From Strongylocentrotus purpuratus (taxonomy: Eukaryota > Echinodermata > Echinoidea > Camarodonta > Strongylocentrotidae), in assembly GCF_000002235.5 (NCBI RefSeq), contig NW_022145615.1:18587012-18651011 (forward strand): DNA of 64,000 nucleotides, given 5' to 3'. Within the stretch, counting starts at the first letter, position 1, and the number at the start of each line of letters is the position of its first letter. Position numbers and translations under genes: made by a program. Under the pieces are notes generated by a model, which was not told the origin of the DNA, searched no databases, and was given only the letters and a program-made list of their open reading frames with translations. This document shows positions 1 through 14,608 of this stretch, piece after piece.

Positions 1-2190
1 CGTAGCTAATATTGTACGCTCCACCATGATCCCCAGCGCAACGTACGCGTAGCTAGCTCTAGCTAGCTAGCTAGCTAGAGCGGCCAGCGGGGTATTATTA
101 AAAAGCAAATTTTTATTTCACTTTTGCCTTGGATTTAGGCCTGTTTTGACTTTTGGATTTTATAATGAAGCCAGGAATTTCAGCTGTCTGATGTAGACTC
201 GTCTCTAGACCCACTGTATGGATTTTATTTTTAATCAAGGCAATGAATCCCATTGACTTTTTGGTAAGCCTGCAAGGTCTTAGTCTAATTAGAAGTAGAA
301 CCAACATAACTCTAAGTTAGATCTAGATCGAACTCTCGTAGACTCTAACTTATTAGATCTAAAGTTTCGTTTTTGCTATTTGTGTCGCTATTTTATAAAA
401 CAAATAACGCACTTGACCCTGTTGTGCAAAACGTAAATGCAGTAAACGCTCGGTTTCTTCAGATGGTTCGCACTGTCAACTCGCCGCAAGCGGCTCGTTG
501 CACAGAGCGGCACCAATCTAAAGAAACCTCGCGCGTACTGCATTCACCGCTATTGCACTCTGGGACGTGCGTTATTTGTATAATATTGGAAGCTTGTCGA
601 ATAAAAATCAATTGAGTAGCGCCACCTTGTGATGGGTTTTTTGTGTGTACGATCCATAGAGATATTAAGTATATATCTCTATGGTACGATCGTAAATGAT
701 CAATCAAGTGCAAACGACATGTAAAGACTACTGCAACTAGCTCGAAAGACGATGACGCGACGCCGCGGTTGTGGGGGTAAATCAAGATCAAGATCTGCTG
801 TATTCAATTTCATTCAATTACCGTAAGTCGGTTCTACGTAACATTTATTTCAATTTTATTAGAATATTAGATTTTGACAGATAGTGGTATGGTATGGCGT
901 GAGTGCTCGAGTGTGCTTGAAATGAATCATCAGCTTTGAACTAACAGAATTACGGTATGGTCACTGGTGACATACGGACTAGATCTACGCCCGGGCGCGG
1001 CCGGGTAACCCGAAGCGATGGACATGGACGCGAAGGAGCTGAGCTGAGCTTGGAGTTGGACGACCACCACCGGCACCAGCAGCAGAGCTATGATTGTGAT
1101 TGTGATTGAATGATGCTTGGTAACGCCATCAAGCGTTAGTTTAATTTAGGCCCTTGTATTATTATGTAGCTGGATGCCTGGATCTCATGGACGCTGTACA
1201 ATTACAAAATCAAAATGTAGAGGGGTCTAGGCGAGACCGAAAAATTGGTCCATTTCATGATTTTGTTTGGGATCATAATCATGGGGAAAGTCTAGAGTCT
1301 ATGTAGGCCTACTACTAGACTATGTATTCTACAGCAGTTCTGCTCAAATTTTGTCTAACTTCAGCTTCACTGAATCCTTAAAATTTTCTGATTCTTGGAC
1401 CGTCTTAAGACGTGAGGCCCCCACGCGATCGATGACGTGATAAAGAACTCACCAAATGCAAGGCCAGGCAAATGAGACCGATTTTTCCTACAGTGACCTG
1501 TACTGTACAAAGGTTTATATTGTATTTAGCGAAGAATAAGAAGAAGAAGAAGAAAAATGGAGCAACTTAAGAATTAGAAGTCTATCCATTAATAGGTTAG
1601 ACGGAAAAGTTTTTTTTTTTTTTACTTGTCTTTTTGAAGCTCTTCTCTAGCCTCTAGGAGAGGGATTCTGCGAAGCCAGATTTTAATCTTGGGCTCGGCC
1701 AGTTGGCAAAACATGTAGACCTCTTCAATCATGAAGTTCTATCCATTAACAGAATAAACTGATTAATTTTGGTCTACCGTCGGCCATCTGATCTGGTTTG
1801 AGGTAGACAGAAAAATCTGTGTCTGTGTTTGGCAGGAGGATTTAAAAACCCAATTTGGTCTCCTCCAAGACATGTTTTTGACAAATGAATGATATTTACA
1901 TGAATGAATATGTTATTTCTTTCACAACAATTCAGAATGAAATAAGTGATGTTACTATTTTAGCTTAGTTTAGTTCATAAAATCAAGAGAAAACAAAGAT
2001 GGTCAATTTTTTTCTTTCTAGGGTAGATCTATATCTAGTTGGTTGGCTGGTCGGGTTACCTAGGTTTGAGCTGTCATTTGGTCGCACTTCCACAGAAGTT
2101 TATTAACTAAATTTCTTAATAAAGGAGGCATTCATTTATTTTGTACAATCAATTTGATAAAAATGCATTATTATTATTTTTTTATTTCAG
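1..2190. other. Upstream of the RAI14 coding region
   Basis: 48-79 is a (CTAG)n tract. 960-1110 is a GC-richer patch that may hold promoter or 5' non-coding exon sequence. ATTACCGTAAGTCGG near 820 is a possible donor for a non-coding exon. Nothing else is assignable. Confidence 0.35.
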
Positions 2191-2351
2191 GTTAATGATC
2201 ATCATGGACACAGCAATCTGAGATGGATATTATCTCCAGGAATTAAACATAGACTCTACTCACATTGACAATCTTTTATTCTGCGGTTTGGTTGAGGATA
2301 AAGAGAGCCAAGATGTTCAAGAAACTGAAGAGACAGAACAAGGATAAGGAG
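2191..2351 (+). CDS. RAI14: RAI14 first coding exon with 5' UTR (coding from 2313)
   Basis: A strong acceptor (T-rich tract then tttcag) ends at 2190 and a gtaaga donor starts at 2352. The chosen start, ATG at 2313, gives MFKKLKRQNKDKE and joins in phase 0 to the next exon. A short upstream reading frame (ATG at 2203, five codons then TGA) lies in the leader and could dampen translation. Because the exon begins at an acceptor, at least one non-coding exon must lie upstream; I could not place it. Confidence 0.85.
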
Positions 2352-5300
2352 GTAAGAACAAAAACAACTAGGGGCATTGTTTGGTGACTGATATATAAAT
2401 CTACTATTAATCATAAATTGGACTCAAAGAGTCACAAGCTTAAAGATAAACTTGAGTTCTGGTCATGCGATTACATTCTGAAAGAAAAGGTGTGGAATGC
2501 ATCAGAAAAAGTTGATCATGTACATGTATCATGAAAGTTTTGGTGTTTACTGCAAGGTTCTGGAGTCATCAAATTCATAATAAATTTGGCTCAGTCTTGG
2601 TAAAGTAACAAGCACACTACACAGAAAGATGTATATGGGACAACACAAATGGTGTCTGGGCTAGTACTACTTGATTTCCTTATCGTTTTCATGCTCATTA
2701 CTTAGCCAGTATACATTTTCTTCCAAAATTGTTTGGCACATGACATTTATTTGTAATCTTGAACATTCAGTGTAAGTTTCGTTAGATTCTGTAAGAATTG
2801 ATTTTCTCTTTTTAACCAAAACTAAAGTTTATCTTTAATACGTAACCAATTCTAGTGGTATTCAGTATAAATTTGCAGTCAGATCACACAGACTTCAAAT
2901 TTTCATTATTGAAATTATTTTGTATCTCTATGCATTTTTATTTGTATCTACCGTACATGTACAGTATCTCACTAACAAACTAACTTTAATGAACTTGAAG
3001 GTAATACAAAGTCTTGGTATGGGTTCATGAATTTGGTTCAAATGAACTTATTGGAAGCATACAATATTCAATGTTCGTTGTCGCGGTGGAAATCATGTCT
3101 AAAGTGATGAAATTGTAAATAAACTCTTTGTTGTATAGAGCTCTCCCTCTCAAGACTGATATTACCTTATAGCTTTAGTAACAATGTTTCTTGACTACAA
3201 TCAACTGATTTTGCTGTTCCCGTTGAAAATTATATATAGAACTGCATATTCTGAGATTTTCAAGGTCATGTAGCATGGAACAGCCTTAGGCGCTATTTTA
3301 AATATTTGATTACCGGTATTCAATTCCTCATAAGCAGAAGTGTCTTACGGGCTACATTTTCTTTATTATAAATCCACAGGGGCATCCAAATATATCAAAA
3401 TTTAAAGAATTACTATCCATCCAATTTTCAAAACTTTCCCAAACTTTGCATTACCTAACAAATTTAAACTTAGTTTACTTGTATGAAACATGCTCAGTCT
3501 CCTCTCGTCTACCCTTCATCTACACAAGAAAATGTCAGTCTGTGCTGTTAGTGAAGTCTCATAATTGAATAAAAAAAATGAAAAAGTTGATAATAATCTA
3601 TGCCATGCCTACATGTACATGTACATGTCCTGTATGTACATGTATTGACTGCTAATTGAGGCCCGGCTTGGTTAGAACCATTGCCTCAATCTGTTCATAT
3701 TAAAGGTAAAGACCAGTATTGGAAACGCCCCAATTTCAAAAAATGAAATGGAAGCTCTCATTACCAATCATGTGAAAGAATATGTTTTGACTAATATATG
3801 ATGATAAAAAATTTGCCAGGAAACCGCTTACTAATTCATATTTGGTAAATTTGTTTCTCTCATGGTCTGTGAGAGTAAAGGGTGGTCCCATATACATCTT
3901 TCTGTGTATAGTGCTTGTAACTTTACGAAGAATGGGCCAAATTTCGTATCATTTTGATGATTCCAGAACCTTGCAGATGCTAGATGCTAGATGATCAACC
4001 TTTTCTGATCGATTCCACAACTTTTCTTTCACAATTTAATCGCATGACCATAACTGGTCTTTACCTTTAAAGATGTCGGCATTACTACATCATGCAGGTT
4101 GACGTATGCTGTGGACTACACATTTGTATCAAGCATGTATCAAGCATGTGGCAAGAAAACATTGATTTACATGACTGTAGATTACATGGAAGCTGAGGAT
4201 ACATGTAAATGGTAGTGATTGTTAGTACATGCTTACTTGTCTTGGAGATGAGTGTGATAGTAATTGTTAGGAAATAACAGTAAATCCCTATTGTATCCTT
4301 ACAATATAGTCACCACACTCCCTTTGGCTAAGGGTGGCTAGGTACCATTGTTCAGCTATAAAGAGTTTATTTCGCCAGAGTGGATGCAAACATCAAGAGG
4401 CTGCTGAGTGTTGACTACAACTTGCTAAATATTACTGTACATTAGTTTACACAATTTTGAAAGCTACATGTATACATGTGCATTTTATTTTGCATTAATG
4501 TCACTTTCATATCGCTCGAATAGACCATTTTCTTAATGTTATAATACTATTTATTTTATGCATTTAAAAATCTGTTTTAAGTGACAATGTGCCATGTTAC
4601 AAATAATTCACCTGTCTTGTCTTGTCCTACCTAACAATATGCAATTTGCATTCTGACTATTGACATGTAATTATAAGTAAGACCTTGAGAAGCGGATTAC
4701 AGTGTACACATGTACATGTAATTTGTTACAAAGCACTAATACCAAACATTTGTGCATTAAATTTGATTTAAAAAGTGGCCAATACACTGTATACATGTAT
4801 GTACATGTACTGTAAATTTTTATCATGAATATTTATTTGTTAATTTAACCTACATTCATGTAAAATGTATCTCTGTTAATGCCTGATGCATGAACATTGG
4901 CATACATGTACGTGTTGACAGCCTTATTGAACACAGAATTAGCCTACCGGTAATTGTAGGTTGCCAATTAAACCATGCATTTACTATTAATCACAATGTA
5001 GGTCTCCATGTTAATTGTTTCATCATACTTGCCACTTCGGAACATTGTTCACAAAATGAACAGTTCCTGTGGATTTGCCCTATTGATCTCTTGTTAGTTG
5101 TTACAAACTTGTGTCTTTTTGTCTTCAGTACCAGGTACTAGATTCGTAGTGTTGAAGCATCTGTGGTTAGGCTCTTTATTCTTTAATCTTATGTGGATCC
5201 AGTGATTCAGCTATGACAAGCTCTGTGAACTATTGTATAGGCCTGAGAGGATTAGGGTTAAGATTAAGAAGATTGTGTGTTACTTTGTCTCCTGCTAATC

Positions 5301-8300
5301 CTCACTGTAAGAAATATACAGGTAACCATTTGTACACACGGCTGTCCGCTAGTCAAAGCTCCTTTATATGTAATGTACGCATTGTACAACAGAGTTTTCC
5401 ATACTTAATTTCGTGGATTCAGGTTTAGAGGATAGCCATGGATGGGATCTGATCTCATCTGAACCAAGTTTAGTCATACTAGGGAGGGTTTTATTGCTGT
5501 GGTCCGACACTGTCGGACAGGTCAGTGCCCTACAGTGTACTTAATAAGTCTACATGTAGGCCTACCTATTTTATGCTGAGATCCAAAAGGGCAATTTACC
5601 CTGTGTTTATACCTAAAGGGAAATCAACTACTCTAAAAGAAGGCAGATAAATCAGAGAAGTAGACCACTGAAAGTTTGACTTAAATCTGACAATAAGAAA
5701 GTTATTGATTTTTGAAAGTTGTATTGGATGGATTTAATGACCCCATATTTGAAACATTCATAACCCTCTCATGATTGGTCTGATTCGTTTCAAACTTTTG
5801 CCTTTCCATTTCTCTTGTTTTTTTTTCATCTCATGCCAATGAAAATATTACAAGGGTTGGATTGCCCTTTAACATCCTACTGGCTTTTAACAGATGATAA
5901 CTGATACTGTACACATCCACAAGTCAAGAAGTCCATGCCATTGACCCCCCCCCCCCCCCCCCCCCATCCCCCACCCAATCAAGTTAATCAACATATATCC
6001 GGAATCAAAGGAATGTCTTTAGTCGTAGTCGTTCTAAGAAGAGCAACCTTCTTTCAGATCTACCCATGCATCTTTCAAACTCCAGCATAGTTGTGTCAAA
6101 CGTACAACAAAACAGTCCATTAGTGAAGCAAAATGCAGGCTAATTGCTGGTCTTACTATTCAATTGATATTGATGAATTGGTAGTGTGGAAGTACCAGTA
6201 GTTTCAATGGCTATTCAATGCTGCAGTCCAAGCACTATTGTCCTTGTTTTGTTGATATACATGTACATGTACATGTACATGGTAGACTACCTTGCCCTCT
6301 TTTAATGATGAGAGAAGTGTTAATGTGTATTAATTTGATACTCCACATTATTCGAACAAATTAACAAGGATGTACTCTTTCTCATGTTGTTGTAGCTCCT
6401 TCCAGTGACACAATCACACACCATTAACACTGCTTTAATGAATATAAAAGTTTGAAGACTTGGCAAGGGCACTTTCCATTTCAAAGAATACAAATATTGA
6501 TGTGGATCAACGCTCACTTTCCAATCAATACAAATCAATATTGTGTTCTTTAAAGCCTGTGTCATTATGACTTATTGAGTGGCTTATCATAAACCCATGC
6601 ATTGATGTATCAAGGACCGTAAAGTGTAAGCATCCTTGGAAGTTTTGACTTTATTATTATTAACAAATGGTAAAGAGATGGCTAATTTTAACAAATACTT
6701 TATATTGGGAAGGTTGCCCTAATTACAGGTGTAGGCCTATGGATGAGTCTGAGATCTACAGGTACATGTTGTATTTCTGTCAGAAATGATTCATTGAGTT
6801 GCTTCTATCACATAAACCTATGCATTGATGTATGTTTCAAGGACTGTAAACCAACTAACCATCCTTGGAATAGGTGACTTTATTATTATTATCAACAAAA
6901 TAAAAGAGAGATTGCTAAATTTACAAAAAAATAAATACTATTTAGTTTGGACGGGGTGTGCTGCTCAAGCCTCAAATTTTTAAGGGTCATTTGGATTTTT
7001 CTTCTTGAAGTAAGGCCCATTTTTCACCATTTTTTGGTTGGAAATTTTGAAAAAACAGACTCATGCTTAGTGATATTTTTGTTAAAAATGGGACCCATTA
7101 GAGCGGCATACCCTCACTTGGGTGGAAGAACACAAAAGTAAAATGTAAATGCATTTTTTAATGTGCTGAAGGACTTTTCATGTACATGTACACTGCACAT
7201 CTATTAAACGAGTACTGGTGTATTTTTTCCTCAAAACTTTAAAATGCTTGAATACAAATGAACGTAAACCTACATGTGCACCCAGAGACAAAACTTGTAC
7301 AGTACTGTATGCCTACAGAGTAAAAAGCATCAGGGCTGTATGAAGCGTACTCCTCTTCTACATGTATGTACTGTATGCACCTGCTTTATTTTTCAACTCA
7401 TGTCTCTCAATCATATTCAATAACAGGTGCTCTAGCTCTCTTCCATCTGGAATAATGATTATAGAAGGATAAAGAGAAAAGTACACTCTGCTGGGTCAAA
7501 AATTTACATTGCCAAAGTATTTTGTATATATCTGTACTTTTATTTTCCCTATCTTTATGTCTCCCTGTACTTGTTTGTATTGACTATTAAAGATTAATAT
7601 TGATAATGGTATTAATGATTTAAATCCATTTCTTTAATATAGTGTGATGTTTTGAAATGTTATTAATTTTGTTTTTTTACCACCAGGGGAACTCTTTCTA
7701 ATTTGTCATAGTTATTCCTTGTACTGTGCTCCTGCAGTGTGTTTATTTTTTTCTAAATCATACTTTTGACAGTAACAATTACTGGCAAACTACATGTACA
7801 TGTACATGTAGATATAATTATAAAGAGACTCTATCTCATTTCTTTTAAAGTTTGAATGGACGAAGAATGATGACAAGGTGATGCATGCTATTGAGGTGGG
7901 TGATATCGAGAAGCTTCAGGTAACTCTCGCTAAGAAAGGAACATCACCTACCAAACTAGATGGAGATGGAAGAACACCGTGAGTATTACTGTTCTCTAAC
8001 CTTTCGTCTTGTACCAAGTTCTACTCAAACAGATTACACATGCCATCCAATTTATATGTAACCCCGTTATTTTGAATTTTCCATAATATCATAGAGAGGA
8101 ATTCATACATGTACATATAAATTTGTATCTACCTACATGTACATGTATCCACAAATATTCACAGATCTTTGAAACATGAAGAGGTCCCACATTGTACATT
8201 TTAAAATAATCACTCCTACAGCGATGGAGGTGCTGGTTGCCTTTTAGTTTGTTTCCCCTTTACAAAGAATACATACTTCCATCTGTGTATCATGGAGTGC

Positions 8301-11300
8301 ACTGCTTGTGCATAAATGAATAATGATTACATAACTTTCGTCATCACGCATCCTGTACTTTGTCTGTGTATTTCACAATTTGGTCTGCAATGATTATCTG
8401 AATGCTTCCACTGCAACTATGAACTGGCTTACATGTATACTCAAAGGGCAACGTAATGGAAACAGTGTAAAACATGCAGCAACACAAACCACCAGAAGTA
8501 CAGTATACATGTACATGTTTATTAGTTGTGACAGGCAAAATATTAACATGTTTTTAACATGCATCTACATAATGGGAAACATTATACAGTGCGTCCCAGA
8601 AAAAATGAAACCGAGAATTATTGATGTTTTATCATAACTGAATCTGATGATCGGGGTAATAATATACGATTGCAGGGCCCTCAGCGAGAACAGTATGAAT
8701 ACTGATGAGGCTATCCTGGTTAAACAAGACATATAATTAATAAATGACACATATTTGTAAAGCTTACAGTGTAGATGCTCCTCTTTCATCTGATGCAACT
8801 CATATGATGCATACATGTACATGTATTTCATGCATGCATGATTAAAGACGATTTGTAATGCTGTTCTTTTTCTTCTTTGATATGACAGCCTTCATGTGGC
8901 AGCTCAGAAGGGGCAGTATCCATGCCTTGAAGTCTTGCTTCAGCTAGGGGCTAACCCAAGGGCATCTGACGGCCAAGGTAAGCACTACCAAGTCAAGAGG
9001 ATATTGATTAATAGCTCACAAATTATCTCCCAGTTCTACAATGCAGGCCATCTTTAAAGGCAGTGCTTAGTTTTATCAGGAACTATTGACTGAGACTATG
9101 CCAGTGGTTGATTAACTTGATTTGTGTGTCCATCTTTTGAAACATAACAAAATTATGAAGTTTTTTAAAGCTTCAAGCAAAATCTTGGGATAAAAGAGAG
9201 ATATAAAGTAGGCCTCTGTCTAATCTCTATCAATGAGATTAATGACCGATGTGCATCTCTTTTTTAGAAACCATTTCCCTAAAATGTTTTTTTGTTTAAA
9301 GATTGAATAAAAATATTCCTAAAAAAAACCCAAACGAAACATAAATGAAAAATTGTCTAAAGACAGTATTAACCTGCCCTTACAACTGTCTGGTTGTAAA
9401 TGCAGATTCTGCCGCTGTTTCATTGACTGCTGTCATTTAGAAGTACCTGGGGAAGAGGGGTTTTTAAGTACCTCTAATCGGTGGGGGTTATTAGGGGGTG
9501 TGTGAGAAAAGGTTTCATTAGAGAGGAAGCTGATGATTGATGGCTTGGCTTGGCTAGATTTGGTCATGGTGAACTGTAATCAGTAAGAGATGCATTCAAG
9601 TGAGTTTCACTGAAATATAATGTAATTTACTGGAACTCTTAAGTACATTGACTATGGGAACTGTTTGGTTAATACTCAGCTGCGACTTCAAAATATGAAA
9701 AACAAACACAAAACGTTCTTTACTACAGCCTGTAGTTTGTAAAAGGAAACATAAAAAACTCTTGGAAAATGGAAATTGTTAAACAAGAATTTTCCTTATT
9801 GAATCTTTGTGCTAAAGAAAGTAGCAGACTTTCTTTTTAATAGTGGAGTCAAATATGTATTTTATATGTGTGCCTTGTTGAGTGGCATGGTCTGACAACA
9901 TACCAGTGTTGGTTTTATATTATCCTAAATTATTATTCCAATGAACAAGATTATTCTCGAGTGTATCAAGAGCTTGTATGTCTTGGTAGGTTTCTGTATT
10001 GCCTACATTTATTATTATAATTTGTTCATTATTTTTTTTCTCCATTATCTCTATACTTGCTGTAATATTTTTTTTCTCATTTTCTCCATTTTTCATTTCT
10101 AGAGCATTTCTGTACTTCTCCCTCTTTAATTGTGCTCTTCTCTGTCTCTCTTTTATCATTATTCTTCATCACCTTGCGTGGATATATTTTCCTCTGATTT
10201 TTTTTTTCTCCAGGCAGTATTCTTTATTTTGGGGTTTCTCATCAATTTTCTCAATCTCTGTGTGTCTCCTTTTCTGTGACTCTGTCTGACTACATTGTGT
10301 ATACACTCCTCCCTGTACAGTACATGTAATGCCCTTCCTTGAAAAAACAGCATAAATGATGTTTCTTACAAAATTGAGTTATTTAGTGTGGGTGACTCAG
10401 AACATCAAGTTCCACATGTTAAACTCAAATTTAGGGTTTAAAAATGTTCCATTGTTAAGATATAAGCATGTCAAAACAGCTCAATGTAATGAATCTAGCA
10501 AGAATCCCAGAAACACTAAAATGTCAGACATGCTGTTTTGTCGTGGAAGGGCAGGACAGTACTAGTCTCCTTTGCTGCTCCTAAATCTATTTTAAGATTT
10601 CATCAGAAACACGTGTGAATATGTCTAGAATGATGGAATTAAATATCAAGAGATTTGTAATCTTGTGAAAGAAAATGCATTTATGACTATCTTTACATAC
10701 ATGTGCATTTCCTAGTTGTCCATTGGGAGGCTGTTGAAGTGCTAGAATGTTTTACATCTCATCCAGAGGAAATAGATGATTGAATCAATCCAACAAATTA
10801 GATCGAGAAGCTTAGCATGTGTTAGAACATTATAGTACCGATTGAGCCTACTTTCAGTATGGGCAAGTGTATTAAGGGTCATGGGATTCTGGGATATGGG
10901 TACTAAATTTGTTAGATGAGCATGTTAAACTACATATGGTGTAGATGACACCGGATGATTTGTATAGCAGTTTGTTCATGTTACAGTGTAACTATATTTA
11001 TGACTTGTCTTGGACATTAACAAAAAAAGTTAATGCATAATTGCATATTATATATATATGTACAGTGATACTCAACCAATCTACACATTGTTTCTGAGAA
11101 GTTTTTATGACCATTTACAACTACTCACATTTCATTTTCTACACAAAAGTGACAGTTAATGTAATAACATTCAGAGAATGAAACTTTCTGTGTGGGGCCA
11201 TTTTTTTGTAAATCCAATTATAGCATTGTGAAATCAAGCATGAAACAAACTCTTGAATGATGAATTGATTAATGGAGTAGATGTCTACATTGATGTTTTT

Positions 11301-14300
11301 GTGCATCTTTAATCAACCGTTCTATCGGTTCATTATGCATCTGATTTTAACTTCACAACCTAGTAAACAAACAATGTTCATTTACATTTTGAGCTGGAAA
11401 AGTTTCTGATAATGAATGTAGCTTCATGAACCTACTCATGCACACAGCTAATCAAAATTTAAAAGTGAAAAGCGGAATATACCCCCAAGTACGTTTTGCA
11501 GAGCTGCCAACCATTCCGTTTTTTCCTCCAAATTACGGTATTACGTTTTTTCTTCATAAAATACTTTTTTCTTTTTTTCTTTACATACCGCACATCAAAC
11601 AACTGCCCTAAAATGGTGATTTGATCACAAATTCAACAGAAAACAAAATTAAAAACATGCTTGAAAAGAAAAATGTTCTCAAAAAGAATGAAATGCCGAT
11701 AATTATAATACCAATATAACCACCAAAAAAAATTCCTGCTTGTATGGAAAAAACAGCATGATGAATGAACATTTCTGCATTGGAAGTGGTTGTAAATTTC
11801 GTTTTTATGAATTCCTTTTTTTTTTTTGCTTGAAATTCCCTTTTTGGCAGCTCTGGTTTTGTGTTTTGTTAAACGTTAATTTGAATTGCAATTTTCTTTG
11901 TATTCCATTAATTGCATGTTTTATCTTCCATCAGGTTGTACTGCATTACACTGTGCTTCAAAGGGAGGTCATTTAAACTCCATGCACAGGCTGATAAAGG
12001 CTGGAGTACCCATCAATGCACAGGACTTCAACGGCAAGACTGCATTGCATTTCTCTGGTAAGCCTGGCTAGGAGTCTAATTCCAAAAGTGTGCAATTTAG
12101 TCCAGTACAATGACAATAAAGAAGGAACTAAGGGCGATTTTTGTGAAGTTTATGGTGCTTGTAAATTAATAATAATAAAAGTGGGTTCTTAAGAATTGAA
12201 AAAGTGATCCTCCAACCCCCCCCCCCTCCCCCCCACCCCCAAAAAAAAGAAGAAAAAAAATAGAAGAGAAAGACAAGTTAGGGTTAGAGTTATAATCCAT
12301 AGAATTATTCACCAGAAACACACTCTAGAGGCAAGTCTAATTTGAAGTGAATGTAGCTCTTGAGATTTAATTTTTTAAATATTTTTTAAAATATCAGTTG
12401 CAAGTTATTTCCTTCCAAACCTTTGAACATGTATGTTTCTATTAAAAGCTAAGATTGCATTAATTAACTGATAGCCATACTTCAGCTTGATCAGACCAAA
12501 TATCAAGAAAATTCCCTTCAATATATTATTGATTACATAATAATTTCCCCATGATACCTGTGACACATGGAACACAGGAATGACTGCATAGCTAAGACTT
12601 GCCCTCGTTCATTTAACATTATGTTCAGTCAGTGTAGTTGGGGTCACTTATAAACTAATTGAAGCCTTTATAAGCTTTACATATGTGCATACGATGTACA
12701 TGAGGTTACATGATGTTTAATGTGGTTTGTGTTGTGAGGGTCACCTAACCCATTGAGCCCTGCATAAGCTTAGACATCCTGTCTGGGTATTGGATTGGAC
12801 TGAATGCTTGTTGAATCATCTTGAACACACATGGTGATCAGTCTACCTCCATACACATGCGTTCATATGTCCAAATATGATGGGTAACATTTGCAAATGA
12901 TGTAGGCAATAATCACTTGACAAACATAAATTTGACTGATTAGCATCATGTGTTCTCTTTATGTTCTTTCTTTGCCTCCATTTTGTGCATTTTTATAAAT
13001 ATCTTTAATATTCCCACACTCCCCTATATGTATTATATGAAAAAAGGATACATTTATTAACGATAATTAAAAAAGTAAAATATTGAGCATTATCATGAAA
13101 AGAAAACCAACAAAATGATTTAATGGTGTCAAGAAAATGCATGTAATTAATTCAAGTTGATGCATTTTAGGTCTTGTTCAGCATTTTAAAAATTTCATTC
13201 ATGTACAACAAGGTGTGAGGATCGAAAGACATAAAAAAGGGGAAAAAAGCTTTTGACGGTTTTCTCATGTGACATAAGGATCATCCATGACTGAAAATCT
13301 TTATTAAAGATAAACTCCAGTACTGGTAAAAAAAAAAAAAAATTCTCACAGAATCAAACGAAACTTACACTGAATGTTCATGATTACAAATAAATGACAT
13401 GTGCCAAACAATGTTGGAAGAAAATGTATACTGGCTGAGTAATGAGCATAGAAAGACAAGGAAATCAAGGTAGTACTAGCCCCGACACCATGTGTGTTGT
13501 CCCATATATAGCTTTCTATGTGAGTGCTTGTTACTTTACCAAGACTCGGTCAAATTTATTATGATTTTGATGACTCCAGAACCTTGCAGTGCACACCAAT
13601 ACTTACTTGCTACATGATCAACTGTTTCTGATCCTTTCCACACCTTTTCTTTCACAATGCAATCACATTACCAGTACTAAAGTTTGTCTTTAATCACAAA
13701 ATTGTTATTTCCCTTGTCTATGTTACAGCTGGTAGTGGTCATATAGAGAGTACCATCCTGCTACTGCAATGCGGAGCTTCTGTTGATATACCCGATGAGG
13801 TGAGTACAATGAACTATTTTACTAGACCTAGTAGGTACAGTGCTTCATTCACTGGACTCCCAATGAGGAGGTCTGGGCCCTGTCTTATGAACAGTAACGT
13901 AATTAACATATCTTTGTTGTTGTATGTATGAAAGAATGTCAAATGGGGGATGAGAAAAAGTATGTGCGCAAAACAAAGGCCCCAAAGTATAGTACTAACT
14001 TGTGATCTACAGTCGACGACGTATCTACTAGACCACTCTCCTAATGTGATATGGGATTCCCATCTCCCAAGCATGCAGTGAAATGTCCTTGAAACAGTTT
14101 AGAGGGGATATCTCAGCTGACTGAAAGCAGCGAGCCTGACAGGCCAGGAGACAGGATCAAGAGGCCAGAGATCTTTAAGACCAAAGGCCTCCGATCTGTG
14201 ACCGGAATTCATGTGTGTTTCACCTTGTGTTGTGGTTTTGTGAGCCTTTGGTCAAGGAGATCTTCAGGCGTACAATATATAATACTGCTCCCTTGGTCAA

Positions 14301-14567
14301 TTACTCAGCTCTAGGAAAAGGATAGAAATGGGTTTGATAGCCTTTAGACTGCTTAAGTGAAAGGAAAACAGAAAATTGAAAGCAATGGCAAATCATTTAG
14401 GGCAAGGCTGAAAAAGGATTGTTTCATGATGAAGGATAATCTGATATTATTAAGTCATTCCTTAATTTTCAGAGAGATTTGAGGAAATTGATCATCTTCA
14501 TTCACTTCCCATGCTTTCTGGCCATTATATGATATAAAACGCAACACCGTGGGAATGAAGATCTCTC

Positions 14568-14608
<41 letters not shown>

